From assembly GCA_900540875.1 (NCBI GenBank), contig UQHT01000002.1:62001-126000 (forward strand): DNA of 64,000 nt, in the 5' to 3' direction. The DNA is from an uncultured Collinsella sp. Its GTDB lineage: Bacteria; Actinomycetota; Coriobacteriia; Coriobacteriales; Coriobacteriaceae. Positions 40,756 to 50,842 of the stretch are shown here, one piece after another. How positions within the stretch are numbered: position 1 is the stretch's first letter; each line of letters opens with the position of its first letter. Both the position numbers and the translations under genes were made by a program. The notes under the pieces are model-generated. The model worked only from the letters and a program-made list of their open reading frames with translations, had not been told where the DNA came from and searched no databases.

Positions 40756-42741
40756 TTAGTTTTGAGAGAAAAAGGGAAACTGCCTCGGATCCACCGGCGG
40801 ATGCGGCATCGGGCCACCCTGGGGCCCACCCTGCGGTCCGCCCTGGCCGCCCATCATCTTTTCGATGGCGTCCTGGACCTCGCCCTCAAACTTCTTCATG
40901 CCCTCATGCAGGCGGCGCTGACCATCCTCGGAGCGCAGCTCCTCCATCTGCTCGGGCGAAATACCCAACAGGTCACCCAGTATGCCCATCATCTCGCCAC
41001 GCATGCGCTCGCTTGTATCCTCGTCGGCAAAGCGGCGCACCTCGGCGCGTGCCAGCGCATCGACCGTCATGCGTTCCTTGCCGCTCAGTCCCAGGTCGGA
41101 CCACGCGAGCATATACGGCCAGGCACGCTCGGCAAACGAACGGGCCGAGACGATCGGCGCCGTCGGCAGTATGCGGCGAGCGGCCTCTCCCTGGCGCACG
41201 AGCATCAGCAGCAGCGAGCAAGCCTCGGGCTTGCCGGTGGCCATCGGAATGTCGTCGAAGGGACGATTGCGGTCGACGTGTGACTCGAGCGCGCCATCAA
41301 CCTCGCCCGGCTCGAGCCCACCGAGCAGCTGCGCCGCGCGATCGAGCATGTCGACCGGGCCGTCGAGCGTCGAGAGCGCCCGCGCCAGCACGCGCTCCAT
41401 GCAATCTTCCACCGCGTTGAGCGTCACGAGCTCCTGCGGCACCACGGCAGACGTGCGGTTGCGCACGCGCGCCACAAACTCGAGCGTCGACAGGTACACA
41501 TCACCAAAGGGCGCGTAATCGCCCTGGTAGCCACCGCAAAGCGCCGGTGCCGCCAACGCATACTCGGTCTTGGAAAGCGGGCTCAGAGCCATCGCGCCCA
41601 GCTCGAGCGCCGTATCCTCCAGCATGAGGCCCAGCGTGCGAGAGCGCAGGCGCTCGGCGTCGCCCGCCGACACATCGCGGTCGAGTACGCGCGCCGCATC
41701 CGGCGCATCGCGCTCAACCGTGCGAATATGCAGGCGCTCGGCAATCGCGTGAACGGCGGCACAACGGGCGGCCTCAGCCTCTTCCTGCGCTGGCGTAAAG
41801 ATGCGGTTGCGGTCCAACACCAGGCCGATCACATTGCGCGAACCCAATGCATCGACAGCCAGCGCCGCAAGCAAAGACGACGGCAGATCGCCCTCGAGCG
41901 CCACCACGGCACGCGACGTGCCATGGGCACGGGCGTTATCGCGCACAGCGAGCACCAGCGCCTGCCACAACCACTCCTCGGAACGAAACTCGGGCAGCTC
42001 GTGGTCCTCCAGGGCATCGAGCATTACGCCGCGCTGAATCTCCTGAACCAGCAGGCTCTCTTCAAAACACGGCGCTTGGGCCACCACGCGCCCACAGTCG
42101 TCGAGTACAAACGACCCGCCGGTATACACCGACTCGTCATAGGCACCGACCGGCGCCATGCAGGCAAACCACACGCTGCGCTTGGATGCGATCTTGCGGT
42201 AGGCACCGCTGCGAACGGCGGCAATGGCGGCCGTCTCGCGGTCGGTCATATCAAACGCGTTGAACTGAAAATAGGCGATGAGGTCGACGCCGGTCGGCAG
42301 CATCTCGAGTTCGCGGTCCAAGTCGAAGATCACGGCGATACGCACGCCGTCCACGTCGAACACCGGCGGTGCCCAACGGGCATCACCGTTCCCACCACGC
42401 TGCAGAGCAATGCTCGAACGGGCCGGCACCACATGACCGTCCTTGAGCATCATGTAGTCGAGCAGCGGCTGACCCTCAAACGAAACCGCCGCGGGCACGA
42501 TGCAGATCATGTCAAGCTCCTGGATGCGCTCGGCGACACCAGTCAAGCCGGCAAGCATGTCGTGCTCAAAGTCGGCAGCGCCCACCAGGCCACCGGGCAT
42601 GGCGCCCATAAAGAGCGGAGCCGGAACGCACAGCACGCGCGCCCCGCGCTCGTGGGCCAGACGAGCCTGGTCCTCGATGCGGCCGCAAATGCCCTCAATA
42701 TCACCCAGGCGCATATCGATCTGTGCAAGCGCGAGCTTCAT
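40756..42741 (-). CDS. Degenerate glutamine-dependent NAD+ synthetase-like protein
   Basis: A 661-residue protein with the layout of NadE: N-terminal carbon-nitrogen hydrolase (about 1-250; DESVYTGGSFVLDDCG is the recognisable block) and C-terminal NAD synthase domain (about 255-600; LVLAVRDNARAHG, AVDALGSRNVIGLVL). The catalytic set is missing: VPAP (Ala41) stands where FPE carries Glu, AVIFDLD (Phe139) where ICED carries Cys, and ALEGDLPSSL where SGGIDS forms the ATP loop. A Gly/Gln/Pro tail of about 35 residues follows. It is probably a non-enzymatic or regulatory relative. Confidence 0.72.
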   Translation of the reverse strand: MKLALAQIDMRLGDIEGICGRIEDQARLAHERGARVLCVPAPLFMGAMPGGLVGAADFEHDMLAGLTGVAERIQELDMICIVPAAVSFEGQPLLDYMMLKDGHVVPARSSIALQRGGNGDARWAPPVFDVDGVRIAVIFDLDRELEMLPTGVDLIAYFQFNAFDMTDRETAAIAAVRSGAYRKIASKRSVWFACMAPVGAYDESVYTGGSFVLDDCGRVVAQAPCFEESLLVQEIQRGVMLDALEDHELPEFRSEEWLWQALVLAVRDNARAHGTSRAVVALEGDLPSSLLAALAVDALGSRNVIGLVLDRNRIFTPAQEEAEAARCAAVHAIAERLHIRTVERDAPDAARVLDRDVSAGDAERLRSRTLGLMLEDTALELGAMALSPLSKTEYALAAPALCGGYQGDYAPFGDVYLSTLEFVARVRNRTSAVVPQELVTLNAVEDCMERVLARALSTLDGPVDMLDRAAQLLGGLEPGEVDGALESHVDRNRPFDDIPMATGKPEACSLLLMLVRQGEAARRILPTAPIVSARSFAERAWPYMLAWSDLGLSGKERMTVDALARAEVRRFADEDTSERMRGEMMGILGDLLGISPEQMEELRSEDGQRRLHEGMKKFEGEVQDAIEKMMGGQGGPQGGPQGGPMPHPPVDPRQFPFFSQN

Positions 42742-42858
42742 GGCTCAGCCCTTTCCGTCGTAAACCATCGAAATCGTAGTAAAAGCGCCGGCCGCATGAT
42801 GCAGTCGGCGCTCGCATGTGCATATGCTAGCTATGATACCCCGAGCGGGGGCGCGCTC

Positions 42859-43221
42859 CTAGAACGTCGCGGACCACAGCCCGTGCAGGTTGCAGTAGGC
42901 ATAGACGGTACCGGTCTTGGAACCGCCAGCAAAAAACGTCGCGGGCTTCATGCCGGGCTCAAGGTAATGGACCTCTAAGCGGCCCTCGGCCTCAAGGGCG
43001 ATCCACTCAATATAGTGCTCGGGCAGGCTGGGGTGCTCGACCGAGCCAACGCGTGCGCGAATCACGTGACCGTCGCGCTCGGTCTCGACAACAGGCACGT
43101 GCTTCTCGTGCGCCGCGTCCTCAGTGTTTGCGGTCAGTTCCGTGCAACCGGCAGGGGTTGCAACGTCGTTGCCAAGGGCGGCAATGAGCTTACCGTCGGG
43201 GTCCTTAAAGAATTTCGCCAT
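42859..43221 (-). CDS. Superoxide reductase (desulfoferrodoxin family, single iron centre)
   Basis: It reduces superoxide to hydrogen peroxide without making oxygen, a typical defence of anaerobes. The 120-residue protein has the iron-site residues in HEKHVPVV, HPSLPEHYIEW and YCNLHGLW. The N-terminal desulforedoxin half is present in length, but its four metal-binding Cys are gone, leaving only one Cys near residue 26, as in single-centre reductases. ATG 43221 lies 6 bases after AAGGAG. Confidence 0.9.
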   Translation of the reverse strand: MAKFFKDPDGKLIAALGNDVATPAGCTELTANTEDAAHEKHVPVVETERDGHVIRARVGSVEHPSLPEHYIEWIALEAEGRLEVHYLEPGMKPATFFAGGSKTGTVYAYCNLHGLWSATF

Positions 43222-43371
43222 GATGTTCTCCTTTGCTGACGTGCCAATGTTCTTGATGGTTCTTATGCCCAAAGGCAGACAAACCATCCACGGCATTGCA
43301 AATGAACACATAACGGGCGGGGACGATGGGGCAGCGTGCGCTATCCGCCCTGGCGGCCCCACCCGAGCGGG

Positions 43372-46300
43372 TTAGCGCCCGTCGCCGCCCAGCAGCGCCA
43401 GAACATCTTCGCGGGTAAACAGCGCCGACGAGATGCCGTCGCCGCCGAGCACGCTGTTGACCAGGTCGCGCTTGGACTCCTGCATCTGCATAATGCGCTC
43501 CTCGATCGTGTCCTTGGCGATGAGCTTGTACACGGTCACGGTATGTTGCTGGCCAATACGGTGCGCGCGGTCGGTCGCCTGGTCCTGCGCTGCCACGTTC
43601 CACCACGGGTCGTAGTGGATGACCACGTCGGCCGCCGTCAGGTTAAGGCCCACGCCGCCCGCCTTGAGCGAAATCAAAAAGACCGGAACCTCGCCCGCTT
43701 GGAACTGCGCGACCATCTTGGCGCGGCTCTCCTTAGACGAAGCGCCCGTGAGCTTAAGGAAGGCGATGTCCTCCTTGGCCAAGCGCTTACCGATGATATC
43801 GAGCATACCCGTAAACTGGCTGAACAACAGGATGCGATGCCCGCCGTCGAGTGCGCCGTGCACGAGCTCCATACACGTATCGAGCTTGGCGCTCCCCGCC
43901 TTGTAATCCTCGTAGTGTAGACGCGGGTCGCAGCAGATCTGGCGCAGCTTGGTGAGCTCGGCGAGCACCTTGAGTTTGTCCTTCTTAAACTCCCCAGCCT
44001 CGCGGTGCTGCACCTGCTGGGCGATGCGGTCCTGGTTGGCCAGGTAGAGCTTGCGCTGCTCGCCGGTAAGCTGCGCCATGACGGTGTCTTCGATCTTCTC
44101 GGGCAGGTCGGCCACCACGTCTTCCTTAACACGGCGCAGCACAAACGGCGACACGAGCGCCTGCAGGCGAGCGGCGCTATCGCCCTCGGCATGCTCGACG
44201 GGGCTCTCAAAGCGCTTGGCAAACGACTCGCGCGTCCCCAAAAGGCCCGGCATCAAAAAGTCGAAGATGCTCCAGAGCTCGGACAGGCGGTTTTCGATGG
44301 GCGTGCCCGTCAGGGCAAAGCGCACGCCGGCAGGCAGGCGCTTGGCGGCGCGCGCCACCTGCGTGAGCGGATTTTTAATGTACTGTGCCTCATCGAGCAC
44401 CACGCGGGCAAAATCCCGCTCGACGTACTCGTCGATATCGCGCCGCATAAGGTCATACGACGTCACGACCACGCTATGCTCGGCCACGCCGGCGATCTGC
44501 ACGCGGCGTTGAGCCTTGGCGCCCACAATGGCGCACACATCGAGCGACGGGGCAAAGCGCTCCAGCTCGGCAGTCCAGTTGTACACGAGTGAGGCCGGGC
44601 ATACCACGAGCGTGGGCTTGGTGTCCCCCGCCTCCACGCGCGCCAGAATATGCGCAATCATCTGGAGCGTTTTGCCCAGGCCCATGTCGTCGGCCAAGAT
44701 GCCGCCAAGGCCCAGGTGTTCGAGCGAGCCGAGCCACTGGTATCCGTCGACCTGGTAGCCGCGCATCGTTGCCTTGAGCGATGCCGGCACCGTAAAGTCC
44801 ATCTTGCCGAGCGTGTCCAGGCGCTCGACGGTACGGCGGAACGCAGCGTCGCGATCGGCCTCGAGCGCCGGCGTGCGTGCGAGCATGCTGTCGACGAACA
44901 GGGTGCTCGACGCGGGAAGCGACACGCCGTCGAGCAGGTCGACGGCATCGACACCCAGGTCCTCGGCAAGGCCAAACGCGGCGCGCGCCCCCTCGTCCAG
45001 GCGAATGATGTCGCCGGACGTAAGGCGCGCAAACGTTTGATGGCGCTTGTACGAATCGAGATAGACGGCAAGGTCCGCGGCCGAAAGCCCGCTCGCGCCC
45101 AGCTCGACATCGAGCAGATTGCTCTTAACGGTCGCACGAACCGAGAGCTTGGGCGCGGGGCGGACCGAGATCTGGCGCAGACGGTCGCTGAGCATGATCT
45201 CACCCAGTTCGGACAGGGCAGACAGGCCCTCGGTCAGCAGGCAGAACAAGCGGGCGTCATCGCGCTCCTCAAACGCCAGACCGCGCTCGTAGAAATCGAA
45301 GTACAGGGCCGCCGTATCCATAACGCGAAACTCCGCCACCTCGTCGCGGGGCGGCAAACCGGGGCGCTGCTCTTCGAAGGGGCTGCCCGGAGCGCCCAGG
45401 CTAAAGAGATCCGCCGACCAATCGCCGTAGGTAACCGTAATTTTGCAGGTCACGAGCCCATCGTCGACACCGATCGCCATAGCAAAGCTCGGCTCGGGTG
45501 CCACGGTATCGAGCGCGGCGGGCGCGGTGAGGTCGGTGTAGTCGCGCAAAATGGGCAGCGCCATACGGCAGAACTCACCCACCTGCTCGGCGGCAATATG
45601 GGCGGGCGTGCGGCACGGCAGCAAGCGCGACAAAAAAGGTGCGGCATGCTGAGCAAATGCAGCGTCGGTACGGCGCGCGCGGCGCGTGTCAACCAAGTAG
45701 GCGGCATCGCCCGACGCAAAGCAGTACATATCGGCGGGCAGGCGCAGGTCATAGCTACCACCAGCCGCCGGCGCGATTTTGGCGGCAAGCAGCGGTGGGC
45801 GCTTAGCGGATGCCTCGTCCTCCCCTTGCGGAGACAGCTCAACCGCCACGTCGTAGGTGCGATGCGTCGTCATCCCCCGCGACCAGGCGGGCTCAAAGGA
45901 GATGGTCTGGCCGCGCAGCAGGTCCAGCACATATACGATGCTATGCTCGGACAGCGGCAACTGACGCTCGGCAACAAAACCACTGCGGGCAAAGTCGTAC
46001 GACGCCGAACGCGAGCTTGTGATGTCATCGAGATAGGCAACTGTCGTCACAACAAGGTTGAGCAGCTTTGCCGATGTTTCGTCAAAGGCCTCAGGTGAAT
46101 GGACAAACGTGAGCTTCTTGCCATAGGAGAACGTGCCGCCGCGCACGTAGGCATCGGCCATGCCGTCGATGTCCTTGACCACGTAGGAGACCGATCCACA
46201 GCGAATGCGGAACTCGAGCGCCCAGCTAAAGCGGTCAGCGAACAGCGGATTGTAGTACGGCACCAACGAGGGCTCCAACGCCGCTTTGGGGGCGTCGGGA

Positions 46301-46836
46301 TCAACGGCACCGGCTAGTTTGCGGCGCATGCTCGCCAGCTCATCCATGCGCGCGTCCGAAAGATCGGAAAGCGCCGCCACAAGGCTCGGGCTCGTGGGGA
46401 CGGGCGCCGGGAAGGGAAAGTTGGGGTTGACGGCCGGCGCGGCGGACGCGGCGCGCGCGGGCTGTTTCGGCTGCGCCGTAAACGTGCGAACCGGCGTGCG
46501 CAGCCCCTCAACAGGCTCAATGCCGCTGGTGTCCAGGTACGCCAGCGCTGTGGCGATGGCGTGCTTGCACATACCGGGATAGCGGTATGCGGCGGGGCAG
46601 TCGCAGTCGTAGTCGATAACCTCGTGCTCGTCCATATCGAGCGCCACGTGCGTCTTGTACAGGTCGCCGCGCGAGCCGCGCACCGAGCCCTCAACCGTCA
46701 CGTTTTTGGAGAAGCGCGAGCCGCTGTCCTCAATCGACAGCACGGCGCCGTTGAGCATGAGCGAGCGGCCCTTCATAAAGGTGCCGCTCAACGCCGCCTC
46801 TTTGCGAAGCGCCTGCACAAACGTCCCCTGCGCCAT
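43372..46836 (-). CDS. SWIM zinc-finger SNF2 family DNA helicase/translocase
   Basis: A 1154-residue ATP-dependent DNA translocase. The N-terminus has a SWIM finger (CDCPAAYRYPGMCKH) near 75-90, followed by the bacterial SNF2-associated region. Helicase motifs from about 680: DDMGLGKTLQMIAH (I), VVCPASLVYNW (Ia), VVLDEAQYIKN (II), LTGTPIENRLSELW (III), LFSQFTGMLDI (IV), LKAGGVGLNLTAAD (V), QATDRAHRIGQQ (VI). ATG 46836 follows GGAGG by 5 bases. It lies 28 bases after dnaE and is probably co-transcribed. Confidence 0.93.
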   Translation of the reverse strand: MAQGTFVQALRKEAALSGTFMKGRSLMLNGAVLSIEDSGSRFSKNVTVEGSVRGSRGDLYKTHVALDMDEHEVIDYDCDCPAAYRYPGMCKHAIATALAYLDTSGIEPVEGLRTPVRTFTAQPKQPARAASAAPAVNPNFPFPAPVPTSPSLVAALSDLSDARMDELASMRRKLAGAVDPDAPKAALEPSLVPYYNPLFADRFSWALEFRIRCGSVSYVVKDIDGMADAYVRGGTFSYGKKLTFVHSPEAFDETSAKLLNLVVTTVAYLDDITSSRSASYDFARSGFVAERQLPLSEHSIVYVLDLLRGQTISFEPAWSRGMTTHRTYDVAVELSPQGEDEASAKRPPLLAAKIAPAAGGSYDLRLPADMYCFASGDAAYLVDTRRARRTDAAFAQHAAPFLSRLLPCRTPAHIAAEQVGEFCRMALPILRDYTDLTAPAALDTVAPEPSFAMAIGVDDGLVTCKITVTYGDWSADLFSLGAPGSPFEEQRPGLPPRDEVAEFRVMDTAALYFDFYERGLAFEERDDARLFCLLTEGLSALSELGEIMLSDRLRQISVRPAPKLSVRATVKSNLLDVELGASGLSAADLAVYLDSYKRHQTFARLTSGDIIRLDEGARAAFGLAEDLGVDAVDLLDGVSLPASSTLFVDSMLARTPALEADRDAAFRRTVERLDTLGKMDFTVPASLKATMRGYQVDGYQWLGSLEHLGLGGILADDMGLGKTLQMIAHILARVEAGDTKPTLVVCPASLVYNWTAELERFAPSLDVCAIVGAKAQRRVQIAGVAEHSVVVTSYDLMRRDIDEYVERDFARVVLDEAQYIKNPLTQVARAAKRLPAGVRFALTGTPIENRLSELWSIFDFLMPGLLGTRESFAKRFESPVEHAEGDSAARLQALVSPFVLRRVKEDVVADLPEKIEDTVMAQLTGEQRKLYLANQDRIAQQVQHREAGEFKKDKLKVLAELTKLRQICCDPRLHYEDYKAGSAKLDTCMELVHGALDGGHRILLFSQFTGMLDIIGKRLAKEDIAFLKLTGASSKESRAKMVAQFQAGEVPVFLISLKAGGVGLNLTAADVVIHYDPWWNVAAQDQATDRAHRIGQQHTVTVYKLIAKDTIEERIMQMQESKRDLVNSVLGGDGISSALFTREDVLALLGGDGR

Positions 46837-46864
46837 CACTTCCTCCAATCTCACCCGGGGTAGC

Positions 46865-49800
46865 TTAGATAACCGTCACGCGACCCTGGTTACCCACAAT
46901 CGCCTTTGCCTCGGCCAGCAGCGGAATCGAGCGCGCGTTGACCTTGGCCGGCACCTCGGCACGTAGCACGCGCCCGTCCACCTGCTCGATAAAGATCTCC
47001 ACGCGGTCGCCGCCCGGGTTGGCGGTAAGCACCGTGGCAAGACGCGCCATATTGCCCTGGCTAAAGCGGCTGTTGGGCACCATGACCTCAAACACCTTGG
47101 GCTTGTTGTTCTCCTCGTTAAGCTCGAGCGGCACGATCTCCTGCGCGATGATCTGGTCGCCGCGGTCCGAGCGCTCGAGCTTGCCCTTAATGCGCACAAA
47201 GGCATCGGACAGCTGCGCGCCGGTCTCGGGATCGACCTCGCCGTACAGGTACCCCTCGGCCTCCTTGTAGGTCTTGGGGAACACGACGACGGTGGCCTCG
47301 CCTTCCATGTCCTCGAGCTGCACGATGCCCATGGGGTCACCGTTTTTGGTCACGCGCTTGGACACGCTCGAGACCATGCCGGCCCACCACAGCGCCTTGC
47401 CCTCGGGAATTTCCTGGTTGATGGTGCCGCCCGTAGGATTCTGAACTTCGTAGCCGGTGTCGATCTGCGAGAACGAGAAGTCACGCGCCTTGGCTAGTGC
47501 ATACTCAAACGGGCGCAGCGGGTGGTCCGAGACATAGATGCCCAGAACCTCCTTCTCCTGACTCAACTTGAGGTGGCGGTCCCATTCCTGGCCATCCGGA
47601 TCGGGCACGCTCACCTCAAAGCCCGAGCCCTCAACGTCGCCAAACATATCGAAGAACGACGTCTGGCCGCTCGCGCGATCCTTCTGGCGCTTTACCGCGG
47701 CATCGATGATGTTCTCGGGGTTGTTCTTGTCCACAAAGTGCATCATCTGGCGACGCGGATACCCCGTGGAGTCGAAGGCGCCTGCCTTGATGAGCGATTC
47801 GATCACGCGGCGGTTGGCCTGGCTCGAGTCCACGCGCTCGACAAAGTCGTGCAGCGTCTTAAACGGGCCGCCCGCCTCGCGCTCGGCGATAATCGCCTGC
47901 GCCACGCCGGTGCCCACGCCGCGGATGCCGGCCAGACCAAAGCGCACGCCCTCCTTGGTAGCCGTGAACTCGGTACCGGACTCGTTGACATCTGGCGACA
48001 GCACGGGGATGCCGTCGTGACGGCATGCCGAGACGTAGTGCACGATCTTGTCGGTCTTGCCCGTATAGGACGTCAGAACGGCCGCCATGTACTCGTGCGG
48101 ATAGTGCGCCTTGAGCCACGCCGTCTGCATAACCAGGATGGCGTAGCCGGCGGAGTGCGACTTGTTGAAGGCGTAGGACGCGAACTCGAGAACATCGTCC
48201 CAAATCTTCTGGGCGACCTCGCGCGTATAGTTGTTCTTGATGGCGCCGTTCATCCAGTGGTCGTAGGTGGTCTCGTCGGAGCCATCCTCCCAGTGGAGCA
48301 CCGTCGACGTGAGCAGCTTGATTTTCTTCTTAGCCACGGGCTTACGGATACGCGAGTCCGATTCGCCCTTGGAGAAGCCGCACATCTCGACGGAGATGAG
48401 CATAACCTGCTCCTGGTAGACCATGGTGCCGTAGGTTTCGCCCAGGATGTCGTCCAGGCGGTCGTCGTAGGAGACCGCCGGCTCCTTGCCGTTCATACGG
48501 TTGATGTAGGACGAAACCATGCCGGCGCCCAGCGGGCCCGGGCGGTACAGGGCGATCAATGCTACGACGTGCTTGTACTCGGTGGGCTTCATGTTCTTGA
48601 TCGTGGCCGTCATGCCTGCGGACTCGACCTGGAAGACGCCGGCGGTGTGGCCGGAACCCATGAGCTTAAAGATCTCGGGGTCGTCAAAAGGAATCTCTTC
48701 CTCTTTGATGTCGATGCCGAAGTTCTTTTTGATGTTTGCCTTGGCCTTGGAGATAACAGTCAGCGTGCGCAGGCCCAAGAAGTCCATCTTGAGCAGGCCC
48801 ATGTCGGCAACGGTATGGCCCTCGTACTGGGTAATCTCGACGCCGCCCTTGGTGTCGAGCTTGGTGGGCACGTGCTCGTTGACGGGGTCGCGGCAGATCA
48901 GAACGGCGCACGCGTGCACGCCCTCGCCACGGGTGAGGCCCTCGATTGAGAGCGCCGTGTCGATGATGCGGCGGGCGTCGTCGTCCTTTTTATAGGCCTC
49001 GGCAAAATCGGGGTTAAACAGATCCTCTTTGCCGGGCTGCTTGTCGAGCACCTGCTTGAGCTTGACCTTGGGGTCGCTCGAAACCATCTTGGACAGGCGC
49101 TGACCCATGTAGACCGGGTAGTCCAGGACGCGCGCGGCGTCGTTGATGGCCTGCTTGGCCTTAATGGTCGAGTAGGTGATGACGTGGGTGACCTTCTCGG
49201 GGCCGTAGAGCTGGCGAACGTGCTCCACGACCTCGAGGCGCCGCTCATCGTCGAAGTCCATATCGATATCGGGCATCTCGGTACGCTGCGGGGACAGGAA
49301 CCTCTCGAACATCAGGCCGTTCTCGAGCGGGTCGAACGCGGTGATGTTCATGGCGTAGGCGACGATAGCGCCGGCGGCCGAGCCACGGCCGGGGCCGACG
49401 CCGATGCCGTTGTCCTTGGCCCATTGCACGTACTCGGCAACGATCAAGAAGTAGGCGGCAAAGCCCTTGTCGCAGATGACTTTGTATTCGTACTCAAAGC
49501 GCTCTTTGATGTTGACGCCACCAATCTCGCGCGTGGCCCAGTCGTCGCCGTAGTGCTGGCGCAGGCCCTTCTCGCACTCGCGGCGGAACTGGCTCTCGTG
49601 CGTCTCGCCGGGATCGAGCAGCGGGAAGCGCGGCAGGATGATGGAGTCCCAGTCCAGCTCAACGTAGCACTTGTCGGCGATCTCGAGCGTGTTGTCGCAG
49701 GCCTCGGGGCAATACGGGAACATCGCCCGCATCTCCTCCTCGGTCTTCATGTAAAACTCCGAGCCAGTCATGCGCATGCGGTTGGGGTCGTCGACCTTGG

Positions 49801-50668
49801 CGTTCATGCCGATGCACATGATGACGTCCTGCACGGGAGCGTCCTCGCGGCGCAGGTAGTGGAAGTCGTTGGTGGCGATGACCTTGACGCCTACCTGCTT
49901 GGCGATGTCGATGAGCGTGCGGTCCATCTGCTCATCGGTCAGGCCGTTGTCGGTGGTGATGCCGTGTTCCTGGATCTCGATATAAAAGTCGCCAGGTTCG
50001 AAGGTATCACGGAAGGTCTCGGCCCACTTGATGGCGCCCTCCATGTCACCGCGGTCGATGTATTTGGGAATGATGCCCGCGATGCAGGCGCTGGTGCAGA
50101 TCATGCCCTTGGCGTGGCGGCGCAGGTTGTCGAGCGTCACGCGGGGCTTGTAGTAAAAGCCCTGCACGGCTGCCTCGGAGACCGTCTGCATCAGGTTGAC
50201 GTAGCCCTCCTGGTCCTTGGCCAGAAGGATCATGTGGTAGAGCTCAGGCTTATGGTCGCGGGCAAGGGTCTCGTCCGGCGTAAAGTAGACCTCGCAGCCA
50301 AAGATGGGCTTGATGACCAGGGGCGGCTTGAGCTCGTCGATGTTGCCCTTCTCGTCCCACATGGCCATGTCCTTCACATACTGGGCATGCTCGCGCGGGT
50401 TTTCCTCGGGATCGGGCTCCACCAGCTCGTCGCGGCGATCCTTTTCCAAGAAGGCCTTGTCGTGGCTCCAGGTTTTGTACTCGGGCGTGTTGTGGTTGAC
50501 GGCGTCGCAGGCCAGCGCCAGGTCGGGCACGCCATACATGTAGCCGTGGTCGGTAATGGCGACGGCGGGCATGCCCAGCTCTACGGCACGGTTGACCATA
50601 TCCTGGATACGGGTTGCGCCGTCGAGCATGGAGAAAACGGTGTGGTTGTGCAGATGGACGAATGTCAT
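46865..50668 (-). CDS. dnaE: DNA polymerase III alpha subunit
   Basis: The replicative polymerase. The 1267-residue protein has an N-terminal PHP domain (FVHLHNHTVFSMLDGA, AITDHGYMYGV), the C-family polymerase core with MPDIDMDFDDERR carrying two catalytic Asp, GPGRGSAAGAIVAY, and a helix-hairpin-helix plus OB fold near the C-terminus (GIRGVGTGVAQAI; WWAGMVSSVSKRVTKNGDPM). Length is slightly above E. coli DnaE. ATG 50668 follows GGAG by 8 bases. Confidence 0.97.
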   Translation of the reverse strand: MTFVHLHNHTVFSMLDGATRIQDMVNRAVELGMPAVAITDHGYMYGVPDLALACDAVNHNTPEYKTWSHDKAFLEKDRRDELVEPDPEENPREHAQYVKDMAMWDEKGNIDELKPPLVIKPIFGCEVYFTPDETLARDHKPELYHMILLAKDQEGYVNLMQTVSEAAVQGFYYKPRVTLDNLRRHAKGMICTSACIAGIIPKYIDRGDMEGAIKWAETFRDTFEPGDFYIEIQEHGITTDNGLTDEQMDRTLIDIAKQVGVKVIATNDFHYLRREDAPVQDVIMCIGMNAKVDDPNRMRMTGSEFYMKTEEEMRAMFPYCPEACDNTLEIADKCYVELDWDSIILPRFPLLDPGETHESQFRRECEKGLRQHYGDDWATREIGGVNIKERFEYEYKVICDKGFAAYFLIVAEYVQWAKDNGIGVGPGRGSAAGAIVAYAMNITAFDPLENGLMFERFLSPQRTEMPDIDMDFDDERRLEVVEHVRQLYGPEKVTHVITYSTIKAKQAINDAARVLDYPVYMGQRLSKMVSSDPKVKLKQVLDKQPGKEDLFNPDFAEAYKKDDDARRIIDTALSIEGLTRGEGVHACAVLICRDPVNEHVPTKLDTKGGVEITQYEGHTVADMGLLKMDFLGLRTLTVISKAKANIKKNFGIDIKEEEIPFDDPEIFKLMGSGHTAGVFQVESAGMTATIKNMKPTEYKHVVALIALYRPGPLGAGMVSSYINRMNGKEPAVSYDDRLDDILGETYGTMVYQEQVMLISVEMCGFSKGESDSRIRKPVAKKKIKLLTSTVLHWEDGSDETTYDHWMNGAIKNNYTREVAQKIWDDVLEFASYAFNKSHSAGYAILVMQTAWLKAHYPHEYMAAVLTSYTGKTDKIVHYVSACRHDGIPVLSPDVNESGTEFTATKEGVRFGLAGIRGVGTGVAQAIIAEREAGGPFKTLHDFVERVDSSQANRRVIESLIKAGAFDSTGYPRRQMMHFVDKNNPENIIDAAVKRQKDRASGQTSFFDMFGDVEGSGFEVSVPDPDGQEWDRHLKLSQEKEVLGIYVSDHPLRPFEYALAKARDFSFSQIDTGYEVQNPTGGTINQEIPEGKALWWAGMVSSVSKRVTKNGDPMGIVQLEDMEGEATVVVFPKTYKEAEGYLYGEVDPETGAQLSDAFVRIKGKLERSDRGDQIIAQEIVPLELNEENNKPKVFEVMVPNSRFSQGNMARLATVLTANPGGDRVEIFIEQVDGRVLRAEVPAKVNARSIPLLAEAKAIVGNQGRVTVI

Positions 50669-50777
50669 GTGATGAGCTCCGATGCGGGTTCGTGTTCTGA
50701 CTGAACGATTTTACCGCACGGCGCGGATAGCACCCGAACCTAGCCAAACCCACACGGCTCCTATTGAGTTGCGATGA

Positions 50778-50822
50778 AATACGGACTGTTTGGCGGCTTT
50801 TTTGGCCAAAACAGTCCGTATT
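50778..50822. repeat. Palindromic hairpin, 14-bp arms
   Basis: AATACGGACTGTTT (50778-50791) and AAACAGTCCGTATT (50809-50822) pair perfectly, with a GGC/GCC extension toward an A/T-rich loop. It lies between addA and dnaE on the same strand, 21 bases past the addA stop. No T-tract follows the stem, so it may be a repeat or a processed 3' end rather than a classic terminator. Confidence 0.7.
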
Positions 50823-50842
50823 CCACCGCAGGTTGTTGAGGG

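Noticed and set aside
39861..40829. Minus-strand frame spanning ruvC and structured element copy B
   Set aside because: Cys/Arg/Ser-rich shadow frame; ruvC in the proper frame has all catalytic motifs.
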